Shown here piece by piece: positions 46,479 through 55,476 of a DNA stretch of 64,000 nucleotides (position 1 is the stretch's first letter; each line of letters begins with the position of its first letter). Below the pieces are notes generated by a model. It was not told where the DNA came from and did no database searches. It saw only the letters and a list, made by a program, of their open reading frames with translations. Source of the DNA: Marinilabilia salmonicolor (GTDB lineage: Bacteria; Bacteroidota; Bacteroidia; Bacteroidales; Marinilabiliaceae); NCBI RefSeq assembly GCF_003003035.1, contig NZ_PVTS01000001.1:310001-374000 (forward strand), written 5' to 3'. The position numbers and the translations under genes were made by a program.

Positions 46479-47030
46479 ATGCAGCCCGACGATAAGGAAA
46501 TACTGTATCTGGCGCAAAAAGTCAATAAGAAAAATGAGGCTTTGGCGTTGCTCATGAAGAAGTATAAGGAGCGACTTTACTGGCATATTCGGAAAATGAT
46601 AATTGTTCACGAAGATGCAGATGATTTGCTTCAGAATACCTTTATGAAGGCTTGGAAACATATCGGAAATTTCCGGGGTGATGCATCCTTATATACCTGG
46701 CTTTACAGAATTGCCACCAACGAAACACTCAATTACATTAATAAGAAGAAAGAAGGACTGCTTCATGAGGATGCGGATATAGAAACCATGTTGGGTAACA
46801 AAGTGGAATCAGATCCGCTTTTTACCGGTGATGAAATTCAAAAACGCCTCCAGAAATGTTTGCTGGCTCTCCCCGAGAAGCAACGGTTGGTGTTTAATAT
46901 GAAGTATTTTGATGATATGACCTATGAGCAGATGTCAGATATTCTGGGGACGTCTGTGGGTGCCCTGAAAGCTTCCTATTTTCATGCGGTCAGAAAAATA
47001 GAAGCATTTATAAAGAATGAAGTGTTTTGA
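46479..47030 (+). CDS. ECF-type RNA polymerase sigma factor
   Basis: A 183-residue sigma-70 family protein with region 2 (DADDLLQNTFMKAWKH and LYTWLYRIATNETLNYI) and region 4 (LPEKQRLVFNMKYFDDMTYEQMSDIL, then a recognition helix GALKASYFHAVRK). It lacks regions 1 and 3, as ECF factors do. It heads a three-gene unit with a membrane anti-sigma-like protein and a Spy-like periplasmic protein. The ATG at 46479 matches the domain start. Confidence 0.92.
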   Translation: MQPDDKEILYLAQKVNKKNEALALLMKKYKERLYWHIRKMIIVHEDADDLLQNTFMKAWKHIGNFRGDASLYTWLYRIATNETLNYINKKKEGLLHEDADIETMLGNKVESDPLFTGDEIQKRLQKCLLALPEKQRLVFNMKYFDDMTYEQMSDILGTSVGALKASYFHAVRKIEAFIKNEVF

Positions 47031-47096
47031 CTGTTTAAACCTTTATGATTTTGAATGTTCTAAATAAATGGTTTGAACCGGGTTAATGTTAAAGCT

Positions 47097-47516
47097 ATGA
47101 GTGAAGAATTATTTGGAAATAAAAAATGTCCGTTTGAAGTTCCTGAGAATTATTTCGGGGATTTTGAATCTCGCATGCTGAAAAAGATGGAGGCCGCATC
47201 GGCGACGGAAACCGCCGGGGATAAAGTGGGTTCGGTAATTTCAGTGGTTAAGCCCTGGTTGGCTATGGCGGCTTCGTTCGTAATCATTGCGCTCATGTAT
47301 TATCAGGTGCCTAAGCTGTTTTCGGACGATGCAGATATTTCTCAATCAGTTTCCGGGGAAGAAGAATTTATTAATTCCCTTGCTTTGATTGTTGACGAAA
47401 AAGATATCAGTGAATTTATTCTGACCGGGGATGCCAATGTTGTTTTGGCACCCGACTCTGTGTTTTTTGGCACTTTTTCGGAAGAAGAGTTGGCGGCCAT
47501 TACCTATTTTGAATAA
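47097..47516 (+). CDS. Anti-sigma-like single-TM protein
   Basis: A 139-residue protein with a cytosolic N-terminus (SEELFGNKKCPFEVPENYF, the PENYF motif common in Bacteroidota anti-sigma-region proteins), one membrane helix (WLAMAASFVIIALMYY) and an acidic periplasmic tail. It follows the ECF sigma gene after 66 bases. Control of that sigma factor is inferred from context. Confidence 0.7.
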   Translation: MSEELFGNKKCPFEVPENYFGDFESRMLKKMEAASATETAGDKVGSVISVVKPWLAMAASFVIIALMYYQVPKLFSDDADISQSVSGEEEFINSLALIVDEKDISEFILTGDANVVLAPDSVFFGTFSEEELAAITYFE

Positions 47517-47558
47517 TCATTTCTTCGAATAAAAATTTCTTACAATAAAATCTGAGTC

Positions 47559-48068
47559 ATGAAGCATTTTAATTATTTGATTGTAATACTTTTTGTTATG
47601 GGACAGGCTTTTGTTGTTCCTGCCAATGCTCAGGAGGATAATAAAGAATCCAGAATTGAGCGGCTGAAATCACAGAAGGTTGCTTTTCTGACTGAGCGCA
47701 TAGGGTTGAGTGCTGAAGATGCTCAGAAATTCTGGCCCGTTTACAATGAGATGAGTGAGAAGATGGATCAGCTATGGAGCGAGAAGATGAGTAATATTAA
47801 TAAGCTTTATCGTTCCGATAGTGAGCTGAGTGCATCGGAGAAAGAGACCGCTGTGGATAATTACATCAATTACGAAGTGGAAAAAGCCCGTGTAGAAAAG
47901 CAATACCACGAAAAGTTTAAAAAGATCCTTACCATCGATCAGGTTATAAAACTTTATGGAGCAGAGCATGAGTTTAAGAAAAAGATGCTTCACCTGATAC
48001 GAAAGGGTAAGGAGTCTTCTTGTGAGGGCTGCGATGAATTGTCTCCTGAAAATATAGCTAAGACCTGA
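47559..48068 (+). CDS. Spy/CpxP-like periplasmic helical protein
   Basis: A 169-residue exported protein. A signal peptide (YLIVILFVMGQAFVVPANA) is followed by an all-helical charged body with LKSQKVAFLTERIGLSAEDAQKFWPVYNEM, the usual start of Bacteroidota Spy-like proteins, and a late LTIDQVIKLYGAEHEFKKK. A CEGC pair is near the C-terminus. Probably an envelope chaperone or stress sensor for the ECF system. Its 3' end overlaps hutH (opposite strand) by 11 bases. Confidence 0.75.
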   Translation: MKHFNYLIVILFVMGQAFVVPANAQEDNKESRIERLKSQKVAFLTERIGLSAEDAQKFWPVYNEMSEKMDQLWSEKMSNINKLYRSDSELSASEKETAVDNYINYEVEKARVEKQYHEKFKKILTIDQVIKLYGAEHEFKKKMLHLIRKGKESSCEGCDELSPENIAKT

Positions 48069-49563
48069 ATCTCTCTGTTGGTTTATCCCTTAGGAAGTTT
48101 ACGGTCTTTTCGATTTCCATATACATGATTTTATCTTCATGCACAAAGGGGACCTGTGCCCTGAATTCTTTCATTAGATTTTCCAGAAAAGCAGATGTTT
48201 TAGAAGGTCTTCTGAATTCAAGTGCTTGAGCGGCGTTAAATAGCTCAATGCCCAGCACTCTTTCGACGTTTCGTACAATCTTTAAGGTTTTTGTGGCAGC
48301 ATTGCCGCCCATGCTCACATGGTCTTCCTGTTCGTTGGAGGAGGGAATGCTGTCCACCGATGCCGGTGTGGCCATTTGTTTGTTCAGGCTTACGATGGAG
48401 GCAGCGGCATACTGAGGAATCATAAAGCCGGAGTTAAGTCCGGGGTTGGCAACCAAAAATACAGGTAATCCCCGCTCACCGGATATGAGTCGGTAAACGC
48501 GGCGTTCCGAAATACTTGCCAGTTCGCTTATTGCTATTCCAAGGAAATCTAATGCCAGGGCCAGGGGCTCGCCATGGAAATTTCCTCCTGACAGAATTTG
48601 TTCTTCATCGGGAAAAACGATGGGGTTGTCGGTTACCGAATTAATTTCTGTTTCAACCACCCGTGCCACATATCCGATGGCATCTTTTACGGCACCATGA
48701 ACTTGCGGAATGCATCGGAATGAATAGGGATCCTGTACTTCTTTGTTTTGTTGGTTAATGAGCTCACTGCCTTCGAGGAGTTCGCGAATGTGTCGGGCTG
48801 TTTCGATCTGCCCGGGGTGTGGTCGTACCGTGTGTAGCATCTCCATAAATGGATCAATTCGACCATTAAAAGCATCCAGGCTAAGAGCCGCAATCATGTC
48901 AGCCTGCTGTTCTACCCTGAAAGCTCTCAGTAGGGTATAAACGGCATGAGCACTCATGAACTGGGTTCCATTCAACAACGCCAATCCCTCTTTGGCTTCC
49001 AGTCTTACCGGTTGCCAATTGTGTCTTTGCAGCATCTCGGAAGCTTCCATTTTTTCTTCGCCAATCCAGACTTCTCCATGTCCCAGCAGGGGAAGAAAAA
49101 GATGAGCCAATGGAGCCAGGTCACCCGATGCCCCCAGTGATCCCTGCTCCAAAACCACCGGAACGATTCCTTTATTGAAAAAATCAATCAATCGCCGGAC
49201 TGTTTGCATCTGGACTCCTGATTTTCCCAGGCTCAGGGCGTGTATTTTCAGTAAGAGCATAAGACGTACGACATCCCGGGGGACTTCGGGGCCTGCTCCG
49301 CAGGCGTGACTAAGCAGCAGGTTTTCCTGAAGTTTGCTCAGGTCGCTCTTGGATATTGAGCGATTGTGCAATGCTCCAAAACCGGTATTGATACCGTAAA
49401 CCGGGCCATCTTCTGTTTGAAGTTTGTGATCGAGCCAGTTTTTGCAGTGAGTTATCAGACCGGCGGATTCGTCTGATAGTTCCAGCTTTTTATTTTTATC
49501 GAGAATCTGGTAAATGACTTCAAATGTCAGTGGTTGGGGAGATATTAAATGTGTGTTTTCCAT
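48058..49563 (-). CDS. hutH: Histidine ammonia-lyase
   Basis: A 501-residue enzyme converting histidine to urocanate and ammonia. The MIO prosthetic group forms from A145-S146-G147 in GSLGASGDLAPLAH. GINTGFG (58-63) and the SSNEQEDHVSMG region agree with HAL rather than aminomutases. The other hut genes are not adjacent, so it works with enzymes encoded elsewhere. Confidence 0.93.
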   Translation of the reverse strand: MENTHLISPQPLTFEVIYQILDKNKKLELSDESAGLITHCKNWLDHKLQTEDGPVYGINTGFGALHNRSISKSDLSKLQENLLLSHACGAGPEVPRDVVRLMLLLKIHALSLGKSGVQMQTVRRLIDFFNKGIVPVVLEQGSLGASGDLAPLAHLFLPLLGHGEVWIGEEKMEASEMLQRHNWQPVRLEAKEGLALLNGTQFMSAHAVYTLLRAFRVEQQADMIAALSLDAFNGRIDPFMEMLHTVRPHPGQIETARHIRELLEGSELINQQNKEVQDPYSFRCIPQVHGAVKDAIGYVARVVETEINSVTDNPIVFPDEEQILSGGNFHGEPLALALDFLGIAISELASISERRVYRLISGERGLPVFLVANPGLNSGFMIPQYAAASIVSLNKQMATPASVDSIPSSNEQEDHVSMGGNAATKTLKIVRNVERVLGIELFNAAQALEFRRPSKTSAFLENLMKEFRAQVPFVHEDKIMYMEIEKTVNFLRDKPTERFRS

Positions 49564-49778
49564 GATGTGTCTTGAAAGAATTAAACTTTGAGGAGTTTCT
49601 GGTTATTCTTTCAGTTCACGGAAAACGAATGTCGCCACCGCGACGGGTGTTGGAGAAGAGGTTGTTTTTTAGTTGTCTGCCCATCTTAAAAAGAAGTTTC
49701 TATTCCCGAAATTACAATCTTTGGGCAAGAGCTGTTATGATATCTGTCAGTAGAAGATTTAAGATGGGGGGATAAAAC

Positions 49779-49811
49779 AAAAAAGCCACCCAAAAAATGA
49801 GTGGCTTTTTT
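49779..49811 (-). terminator. Intrinsic terminator after tRNA-Lys
   Basis: GCCAC and GTGGC pair with a long A-run and T-run on either side, 4 bases beyond the tRNA CCA end. Confidence 0.8.
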
Positions 49812-49814
49812 GCT

Positions 49815-49890
49815 TGGTGACCCAGCAGGGATTCGAACCCTGGACCCCATCCTTAAAAGGGACGTGCTCTACCAGCTGAGCTACTGAGTC
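49815..49890 (-). tRNA. tRNA-Lys (UUU)
   Basis: A complete cloverleaf on the minus strand. Acceptor GACTCAG pairs with CTGGGTC, anticodon stem CGTCC pairs with GGATG around loop CTTTTAA (anticodon TTT), and the T arm is CAGGG-TTCGAAT-CCCTG. The discriminator A is at 49818 and CCA is encoded (49817-49815). It has its own promoter and terminator. Confidence 0.97.
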
Positions 49891-49913
49891 ATCCGTTTCT
49901 CTCAAACGCGGTG

Positions 49914-49945
49914 CAAAAATAGGGGGTTCATTTGGAACTCGCAAG
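49914..49945 (-). promoter_or_regulatory. Promoter of tRNA-Lys
   Basis: On the minus strand CTTG (49945-49942), a 20-base spacer and TATTTTTG (49921-49914) match the -33/-7 consensus, 23 bases before the tRNA. Confidence 0.65.
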
Positions 49946-50056
49946 CCTTTTAGTGAAAAAATGACGTTAAAAAATGTTTTCGTCCCTTTAAGGTGCGGGG
50001 GTAGAGAGAATTAATGGTGTTGTTTTTTTTGAGTCTGCAGTTAATGTTTGTAACTT

Positions 50057-50160
50057 TAACTTTGGTTGGATTACCTCGGAGTTTGAGTACGCCCGGAGCA
50101 TTGTCCCGGGTTGTTGCTCTCAGACTTTCAGGCGGTTTACACCTTGTCCGCTTTTAGCAG
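50057..50160 (+). ncRNA. Possible structured RNA (low confidence)
   Basis: TAACTTTG (50057-50064) is a good -7 element with no gene start for over 400 bases. Downstream, GTTTGAG pairs with CTCAGAC, enclosing CCCGG-agcattgt-CCGGG, and a GCGG/CCGC pair follows. No known RNA family is recognised. It may be a small RNA or the long leader of the next gene. The rest of the 49946-50491 gap is AT-rich apart from a dispersed repeat. Confidence 0.25.
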
Positions 50161-50423
50161 GTTTGCTGAAAAATAATTAAAGAGTTAATAATAAAACAAT
50201 TATAGGTGATAATTATATTTAAAATGTAAGGTTTTCAAGTAAATTCTTAAAAAAAAAAGTTGGCCCCTGTGGTGTTTGATAGTCAAAGCATTACTGTTAA
50301 AAAGATTTTTTTTTAGGTTAAACGACTTTTCCTGTTTAAAACGCGCGGTGGCCTGTCCGTTTTCCGGGCCAGCGGATAGCGGGATGCCAAAATGGGCGAC
50401 TTCGCAAGCCTAGCACATGGTAC

Positions 50424-50477
50424 TTTCTGGCAAGAAACAGGATTAAGAACAAAATTTTGCTTAGTTTATAGACAGGC
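50424..50477 (+). repeat. Dispersed repeat, copy 2 of 2
   Basis: This matches 13477-13529 on the opposite strand. It ends 14 bases before the ATG of the MEMO-AMMECR1 gene. A GACTTCGCAAGCCT sequence at 50397-50411, also present inverted near 20780, precedes it. Confidence 0.55.
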
Positions 50478-50491
50478 TAAATAGTTAAGAG

Positions 50492-51925
50492 ATGCACAAA
50501 AAAGATAGAGAGCCGGCAGTGGCCGGGATGTTTTACGAAGCGGATGCAGCTGCTTTGCGGGGGCATCTGAGGGACCTGTTTGCTCTTGCCAAACCACCGG
50601 TTGGAACGGAGGAGGTTGCTGCTGTTGTTGTGCCTCACGCCGGTTATGTTTATTCGGGGAAGATTGCAGCATCGGGTTTTAATCAGATACCCCGGGATGC
50701 AAAAATTGAAAGGGTATTTCTTATTGGTTCCAGTCATAGAGCTGCATTTAACGGTGCCGCAATATATACGCAAGGCGATTTTCTGACTCCTCTGGGGCGG
50801 GTCGAGGTGGATAGCCGGGTGGCCGGGGAGCTGGTTGAGAGTAATTCCGGAATCTTTGCTGATGAAAACATTCATTCCGGGGAGCATTCTCTTGAGGTGC
50901 AATTGCCCTTTCTGCAGGTTCATTTACAAAATTCTTTCAAGCTGGTTCCATTGCTTATCGGGCCTCACGACGCCATAGGAGCTTCCAAGGTTTCAACGTC
51001 CCTGGCAAAGTGGTTTCGGCGGGGAAATTTATTTGTAATCAGTACCGATTTTTCTCATTATCCTCCCTATGAAATTGCTCAAAAAGTGGATGCTGACACG
51101 GCAGCGGCTGTGCTGAAAAATGATCCCGAAGAGTTGTTGTCAGTGCTTGAGAAGAACAGGAAGCTTGATTTAGACGAGCTTTCCACAAGTATGTGCGGCT
51201 GGTCTTCGGTTCTGACTTTATTAAACATTACCCGGCAGGCCACTGATATTAGGTGGGAAGAGATTGATTTTGGAAATTCCGGAGATGCCCAAATTGGTGA
51301 CAAAGAACGTGTAGTTGGTTATCGCTCCATGGCTGTTTTCAGATCGTCTGAAACAAAAAAGGAGGTTTCCGGTTTCTCTTTGGATAAGCGTGAAAAAATA
51401 TGGCTCCTGGACAGAGCACATCAGGTTTTGAAGTTGGCTGTGAAAGGCCGGGTCATAAAAAAACCGGAAAATCTGAACTCAGAAAATCTGAATATGACTA
51501 CCGGGGCATTTGTGTCGTTATATAACAACGGGAAGTTGCGTGGGTGTATTGGGGGTTTTGGTGAGGATGAACCATTGTGGAAGGTGATTGACCGGATGAC
51601 TGCTGCTGCTTCTTTGCATGATTCGCGTTTTGACCCTGTTTCAGAGAATGAGCTGAGTGAAATAGAAATCGAGATATCAGTGCTGACGCCCAGGAGGAAA
51701 GTGGCTCAGGTGGATGAGATTGTGCCCGGAAAACATGGTATCTTTGTCGAGAAAAACGGGCGAAGTGGGACTTTTCTTCCTCAGGTTGCCACCAAAACGG
51801 GTTGGAGCCTGGACGAGCTGCTTGGGCATTGTGCCAGGGATAAGGCAGGACTTGGATGGGATGGTTGGAAAGATGCCGATGTGTTTGTTTATGAAGCCCT
51901 TGTTTTTGGTGATAGAACTGTTTAA
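50492..51925 (+). CDS. MEMO-AMMECR1 fusion (AmmeMemoRadiSam proteins B and A)
   Basis: A 477-residue fusion. Residues 1-275 are the MEMO family (REPAVAGMFYEAD, VVPHAGYVYSGKIAASGF, NIHSGEHSLEVQLPFLQ, ISTDFSHYPPYEIA, with the dioxygenase-like His set). Residues 300-470 are AMMECR1 (GAFVSLYNNGKLRGCIGGF with the conserved LRGCIG). In many prokaryotes these pair with a radical-SAM enzyme of the same system, which is not in this window. The reaction is unknown. The next gene starts 26 bases later. Confidence 0.9.
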   Translation: MHKKDREPAVAGMFYEADAAALRGHLRDLFALAKPPVGTEEVAAVVVPHAGYVYSGKIAASGFNQIPRDAKIERVFLIGSSHRAAFNGAAIYTQGDFLTPLGRVEVDSRVAGELVESNSGIFADENIHSGEHSLEVQLPFLQVHLQNSFKLVPLLIGPHDAIGASKVSTSLAKWFRRGNLFVISTDFSHYPPYEIAQKVDADTAAAVLKNDPEELLSVLEKNRKLDLDELSTSMCGWSSVLTLLNITRQATDIRWEEIDFGNSGDAQIGDKERVVGYRSMAVFRSSETKKEVSGFSLDKREKIWLLDRAHQVLKLAVKGRVIKKPENLNSENLNMTTGAFVSLYNNGKLRGCIGGFGEDEPLWKVIDRMTAAASLHDSRFDPVSENELSEIEIEISVLTPRRKVAQVDEIVPGKHGIFVEKNGRSGTFLPQVATKTGWSLDELLGHCARDKAGLGWDGWKDADVFVYEALVFGDRTV

Positions 51926-51951
51926 GAATTTATCAGGATAACTTTTTTGTA

Positions 51952-54087
51952 ATGTTGAATATTATTAAGCCGAATCCTTCCTCATCTTTATTTAAAGGAC
52001 GTACAGCAACTTTTGTAAGTGGATTTTCTATGCTGATGGTTCAGGTTATTTTATTGCGTGAGCTTTCGTCCCTGTTTGTTGTCAATGAGTTGATTGTAGG
52101 TGTTTTTCTTTCGTTTTGGATGCTTTTCTCCGGAGCAGGGGCGCTTTTTGCCCGCTTTTTCAAGGGGTTCAGGTGGACTTATTCAGCAGTGTTTCCTTTG
52201 GTTTCAGGGTTTGCGGCATTGCTGTCGCTGTGGTCGTTGTACCTTGCACGTTTCTGGATGGCAGGCAACGGATTTTCTGAGAGTATATCCGATTGGTTGT
52301 TGATTACAGCCTTTGTAACTTTTGTTTATTGCTTTCCTGCTGGAATGATGTTTACCTGGTTTTCGGCCTCCCTTAGTTATAGATATTCTGAACGCCAAAC
52401 TGAACGGATTTATATTTCCGAGCAATGGGGGAGTCTGTTGGCCGGTGTGTTGTTTTATATGATCCCGGTTTTTTGGTTGAATGCTTTTTCTGCAATTTCA
52501 TTGCTTCTTGTTTTGAATGCGCTTGTAGCTTTGTTTCTTGTTGCGCCTGTAAACGGAGGCGTGAAGAGGGGGTTGGCTGTTGCAGGGGTGTTGCTGTTAG
52601 TGGTTTTGATCTTTTTGCCTCAGTACAGAGCGGGGCGACAAATGATTTTTGGTGACCGGAACGTAACAGGTACTTTTTTTTCCTCCCATGGCACCATTGA
52701 TGTGTGGGAGGACAATGAAAAAGAAGGTTACTTTTCAGGTGGACGTTTTTTTACTGATAGTGCCGTTTTTGCAGAGGCGGAAGAACAGTTACATCCGGCA
52801 TTGATGTTGCACCCGTCTCCCCGACATCTTTTATTGGTTAATGCCGGTCCCGGCTTGGTGAGCGAGGCACTGAAATATGATGATTTGCACATTGATTTTG
52901 TTTCCGCCGATCAGTCCCGGCTTTCATTGGAGAAAAGGTTGTTGGAGGGTGGTAAGGAGACCATGGAGAGAGTTAGGTTTATAAAGAGTGATCCGCACAG
53001 GTTCCTGAAACACCATAGCGATACACTTTATGATGTGATCTTGTTGGGTGGTGGGGTTCCTGAAAATCTGGCATCTACCCGTTTTTATACCAACGATTTT
53101 TTTCTCTTGATTTCCGGGAAGCTGAATGCCGATGGGTTGTTTGTTACGGGGGGAGTTGACTATGCATCTACATTGTCTGATTCAGGAAAGCAGATTCTGA
53201 TGGTATTGGAAGAGACTGTTAGTGATGTTTTTCCTTTTTTGCGTGTTTGGGCAGGAGAGAAAATTATTTTTATCTCTTCTAAGGAGCAGATTCTTCCCGA
53301 TTGGTATGAATTGCATACAGATGTTATCAGTAATAATAAGTATGTGAATAAAGAAATGCTGCCGCTTCATGTTTTGAAAACACAAATGGAGGAGGTAGAA
53401 AAAGTGATTGACAAAGATGTGCGGTTGAATACACGAGTCAGTCCGGTTTTGTTTCAACTGGCACTTCGGGATATGAGTGATTTTTGGGATGTTAAGTTAT
53501 CCTGGTTTGCGATAGTTATAGGGGTAATGTTTGTTGCGGGATTATTACTGTTTCGGAAGAGTGCACGAGGGGTTTTTCTTTCCGGAGTTGTGCTTGGGGG
53601 TATGCAGGTGTTGCTGCTTCTGTATTGGCAGTTGGTAATGGGGAATCTCTTTCGTGCTACCGGCCTTTTGTTCTCCTTTTTTATGGCAGGTCTGGCTATG
53701 GGTGCCTTGCTGGGACATCGTAAAGTCTGGTTTTTCAGAGCTCATTACCTTCCTGTTTTGTTGATTGCCATGTCTTTGTTAGCAGTTTTAACGGTTCCTT
53801 TTCTCGATTCCCTTGCAGGAGTATGGCTTTTTCCTGTAGTTGTATTTTTATTGGTTTTTTCTTTTGCCGTGCTGGGTGGTGCTGTTTTTGTTTCAGGGTT
53901 ATCTCTGCACAAAGGGCGTTTTGAGCAATCTGCGGCTTTTATTTATATGGGAGATGTGGCCGGAGGAGCCATTGGTTCTTTTCTTATGGCTATATTTCTG
54001 GTTCCGTTTGCCGGACTTGTCAATTCCGGATATTTGATGGGCCTTACAGTGCTTATTGCCGGGTTGTTGATGCTTAAGAAATTCTGA
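51952..54087 (+). CDS. Membrane-embedded spermidine synthase-like protein, catalytic Asp missing
   Basis: A 711-residue protein with about six membrane helices at the N-terminus, a soluble Rossmann-type domain (about 225-480) like spermidine synthase, and five or six C-terminal helices. The SAM-binding glycine loop is reduced to LLVNAGPG (normally GGGDG), and the catalytic YDVIxxDxxDP is YDVILLGGGVPEN, so both acidic residues are lost. Aminopropyl transfer is therefore unlikely. Relatives occur as fused membrane proteins in Bacteroidota with unknown roles. It is co-directional with the MEMO-AMMECR1 gene. Confidence 0.75.
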   Translation: MLNIIKPNPSSSLFKGRTATFVSGFSMLMVQVILLRELSSLFVVNELIVGVFLSFWMLFSGAGALFARFFKGFRWTYSAVFPLVSGFAALLSLWSLYLARFWMAGNGFSESISDWLLITAFVTFVYCFPAGMMFTWFSASLSYRYSERQTERIYISEQWGSLLAGVLFYMIPVFWLNAFSAISLLLVLNALVALFLVAPVNGGVKRGLAVAGVLLLVVLIFLPQYRAGRQMIFGDRNVTGTFFSSHGTIDVWEDNEKEGYFSGGRFFTDSAVFAEAEEQLHPALMLHPSPRHLLLVNAGPGLVSEALKYDDLHIDFVSADQSRLSLEKRLLEGGKETMERVRFIKSDPHRFLKHHSDTLYDVILLGGGVPENLASTRFYTNDFFLLISGKLNADGLFVTGGVDYASTLSDSGKQILMVLEETVSDVFPFLRVWAGEKIIFISSKEQILPDWYELHTDVISNNKYVNKEMLPLHVLKTQMEEVEKVIDKDVRLNTRVSPVLFQLALRDMSDFWDVKLSWFAIVIGVMFVAGLLLFRKSARGVFLSGVVLGGMQVLLLLYWQLVMGNLFRATGLLFSFFMAGLAMGALLGHRKVWFFRAHYLPVLLIAMSLLAVLTVPFLDSLAGVWLFPVVVFLLVFSFAVLGGAVFVSGLSLHKGRFEQSAAFIYMGDVAGGAIGSFLMAIFLVPFAGLVNSGYLMGLTVLIAGLLMLKKF

Positions 54088-54148
54088 TAATTTTTGAAGA
54101 TGATTTTGATGGAATCAGTGTGGCAGATAAAATCAATGATCGATGTCG

Positions 54149-54180
54149 TTTGAATGCGTGGAGTGCTTTTGCTATTTTTG
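54149..54180 (+). promoter_or_regulatory. Promoter of the MaoC-like gene
   Basis: TTTG (54149-54152), a 20-base spacer and TATTTTTG (54173-54180) are perfect matches to the Bacteroidota consensus. Transcription would begin near 54187, which excludes the ATG at 54154 and supports 54193 or 54199. Confidence 0.75.
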
Positions 54181-54192
54181 CAGGGAAGTTTG

Positions 54193-55299
54193 ATGTGTAT
54201 GGAAGAGTTTTTAAAGCCAAACCGGAGAGCCGAATACGGTCTCGATTTGGACAAGGTTTTTGTCGGAAAAGAAATAGTCAGTCGGTATAACATTACTGTG
54301 GACGAGTCGGTCCTGAGTATGTGGAGCGGATTTATGCCCACCGCCTCATATCCTGAGAGCAGTCGCGAATTTGCAGGACGATTGGGCTTTCATCAGATTT
54401 TTTTACCCTATGGATTCCTGTTGAACCTGACCTTGAGTCTTGGGGTAGAGAATTTTGCACACTCCAGCGTTTTAAAGGTTGAGATGCGTGATGCACTTTA
54501 TTTGAATCCTGCTTTTCCGGGTGACACTTTTTCATGCTCAATAAAAATTACAGATGTGCGTCCTGCCCGTATCGAAGGGTACACGCTTATTGAATCGTCA
54601 CATTTGCTTTTCAATCAAAAGGGAGAGGCCGTTTTTTCTGTAACCCGAATATCGCTTTTCCCCCAGGTCAGTCCCCGCAAATCGATTCCTCCCGAACGAA
54701 AGGAACCTTACCACAACAATCGTTTTAAGGAACAGATTCTTGCGCGTACCCGCAGCATTGATATGGAGAACGTCATTTTTAGCTTCCGTGCAGGAGATTT
54801 GTTGTTGCACCCATATGTCCGCCCTATCGGGAAAAGTGAGAATCTTTTTTGGGCTACCTATCTTAAGAACACACACCCCAGTCATTATAATTATCAGCGT
54901 TATCAGCCGGGCGAAATTGTTATTTCCGGTGGCATTGTTACCGCAATGGTTATTGGTATCGCTGGCAGAGAGTTCCGTCAGATTCTTATGCAACAAATTA
55001 ATAATGCGTTCCATGTTCATCCTGTTTTTGCTGAAGACAGGGTGGGTGCCTTCAGTTATATTCGTGAAGTTCGTCAGATAATGCCCGGCTATGAAGAGGT
55101 GTTTATCCGTACGTTCGGACTGCGCAATATGGATACAGAGCCCGAGTTGGCGGATGTGGCTTTTCCTGTGGCACTTTTTGATTCAAAAGTCGAACGGCCC
55201 TCTGAAGTGCGACAGATTATTGATGAAAAGTGTCCGATTCTTAAAGATCGCGTCTGTAGTCTTGTTAATTGGAGCGTTTTGCGTAAAGTGGATGCCTGA
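54193..55299 (+). CDS. Double-hotdog MaoC-like acyl-CoA dehydratase
   Basis: A 368-residue cytosolic protein made of two hotdog domains, roughly 25-165 and 210-365. The segment ALYLNPAFPGDTFSCSIKI is typical of MaoC hydratases (a conserved proline-gly-D loop), and the second half has GEIVISGGIVTAMVIGIAGREF. MaoC-like proteins hydrate enoyl-CoA or mesaconyl-type CoA esters. The catalytic D-x(4)-H pair is not obvious, so the activity is uncertain. It stands alone. Confidence 0.6.
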   Translation: MCMEEFLKPNRRAEYGLDLDKVFVGKEIVSRYNITVDESVLSMWSGFMPTASYPESSREFAGRLGFHQIFLPYGFLLNLTLSLGVENFAHSSVLKVEMRDALYLNPAFPGDTFSCSIKITDVRPARIEGYTLIESSHLLFNQKGEAVFSVTRISLFPQVSPRKSIPPERKEPYHNNRFKEQILARTRSIDMENVIFSFRAGDLLLHPYVRPIGKSENLFWATYLKNTHPSHYNYQRYQPGEIVISGGIVTAMVIGIAGREFRQILMQQINNAFHVHPVFAEDRVGAFSYIREVRQIMPGYEEVFIRTFGLRNMDTEPELADVAFPVALFDSKVERPSEVRQIIDEKCPILKDRVCSLVNWSVLRKVDA

Positions 55300-55386
55300 G
55301 ATTTCCCCTCTCTTTAATGGAGTGCACTGTCTTGCGAGTGAGCACCTCAAGGAATTGAGGCATAATGCGTTAATGACAGGACTAGC

Positions 55387-55476
55387 TCGTCCCCGAAGGG
55401 GGCAAATTTGAATTACCCCGGGTTAACGACCCGGGGTAAGCTGAACAAATGGGACCGGGTCCCCGATAGGGGGCCA
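55387..55476. repeat. REP-like palindrome cluster
   Basis: Three hairpins lie in 90 bases: CCCC-gaa-GGGG, a perfect TTACCCCGGGT-taacg-ACCCGGGGTAA (55413-55439), and CCCC-gata-GGGG. Such GC-rich palindrome groups are typical of REP elements moved by RAYT (Y1) transposases; no transposase gene is seen here. The other parts of 55300-56120 show no gene I can support. Confidence 0.6.
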
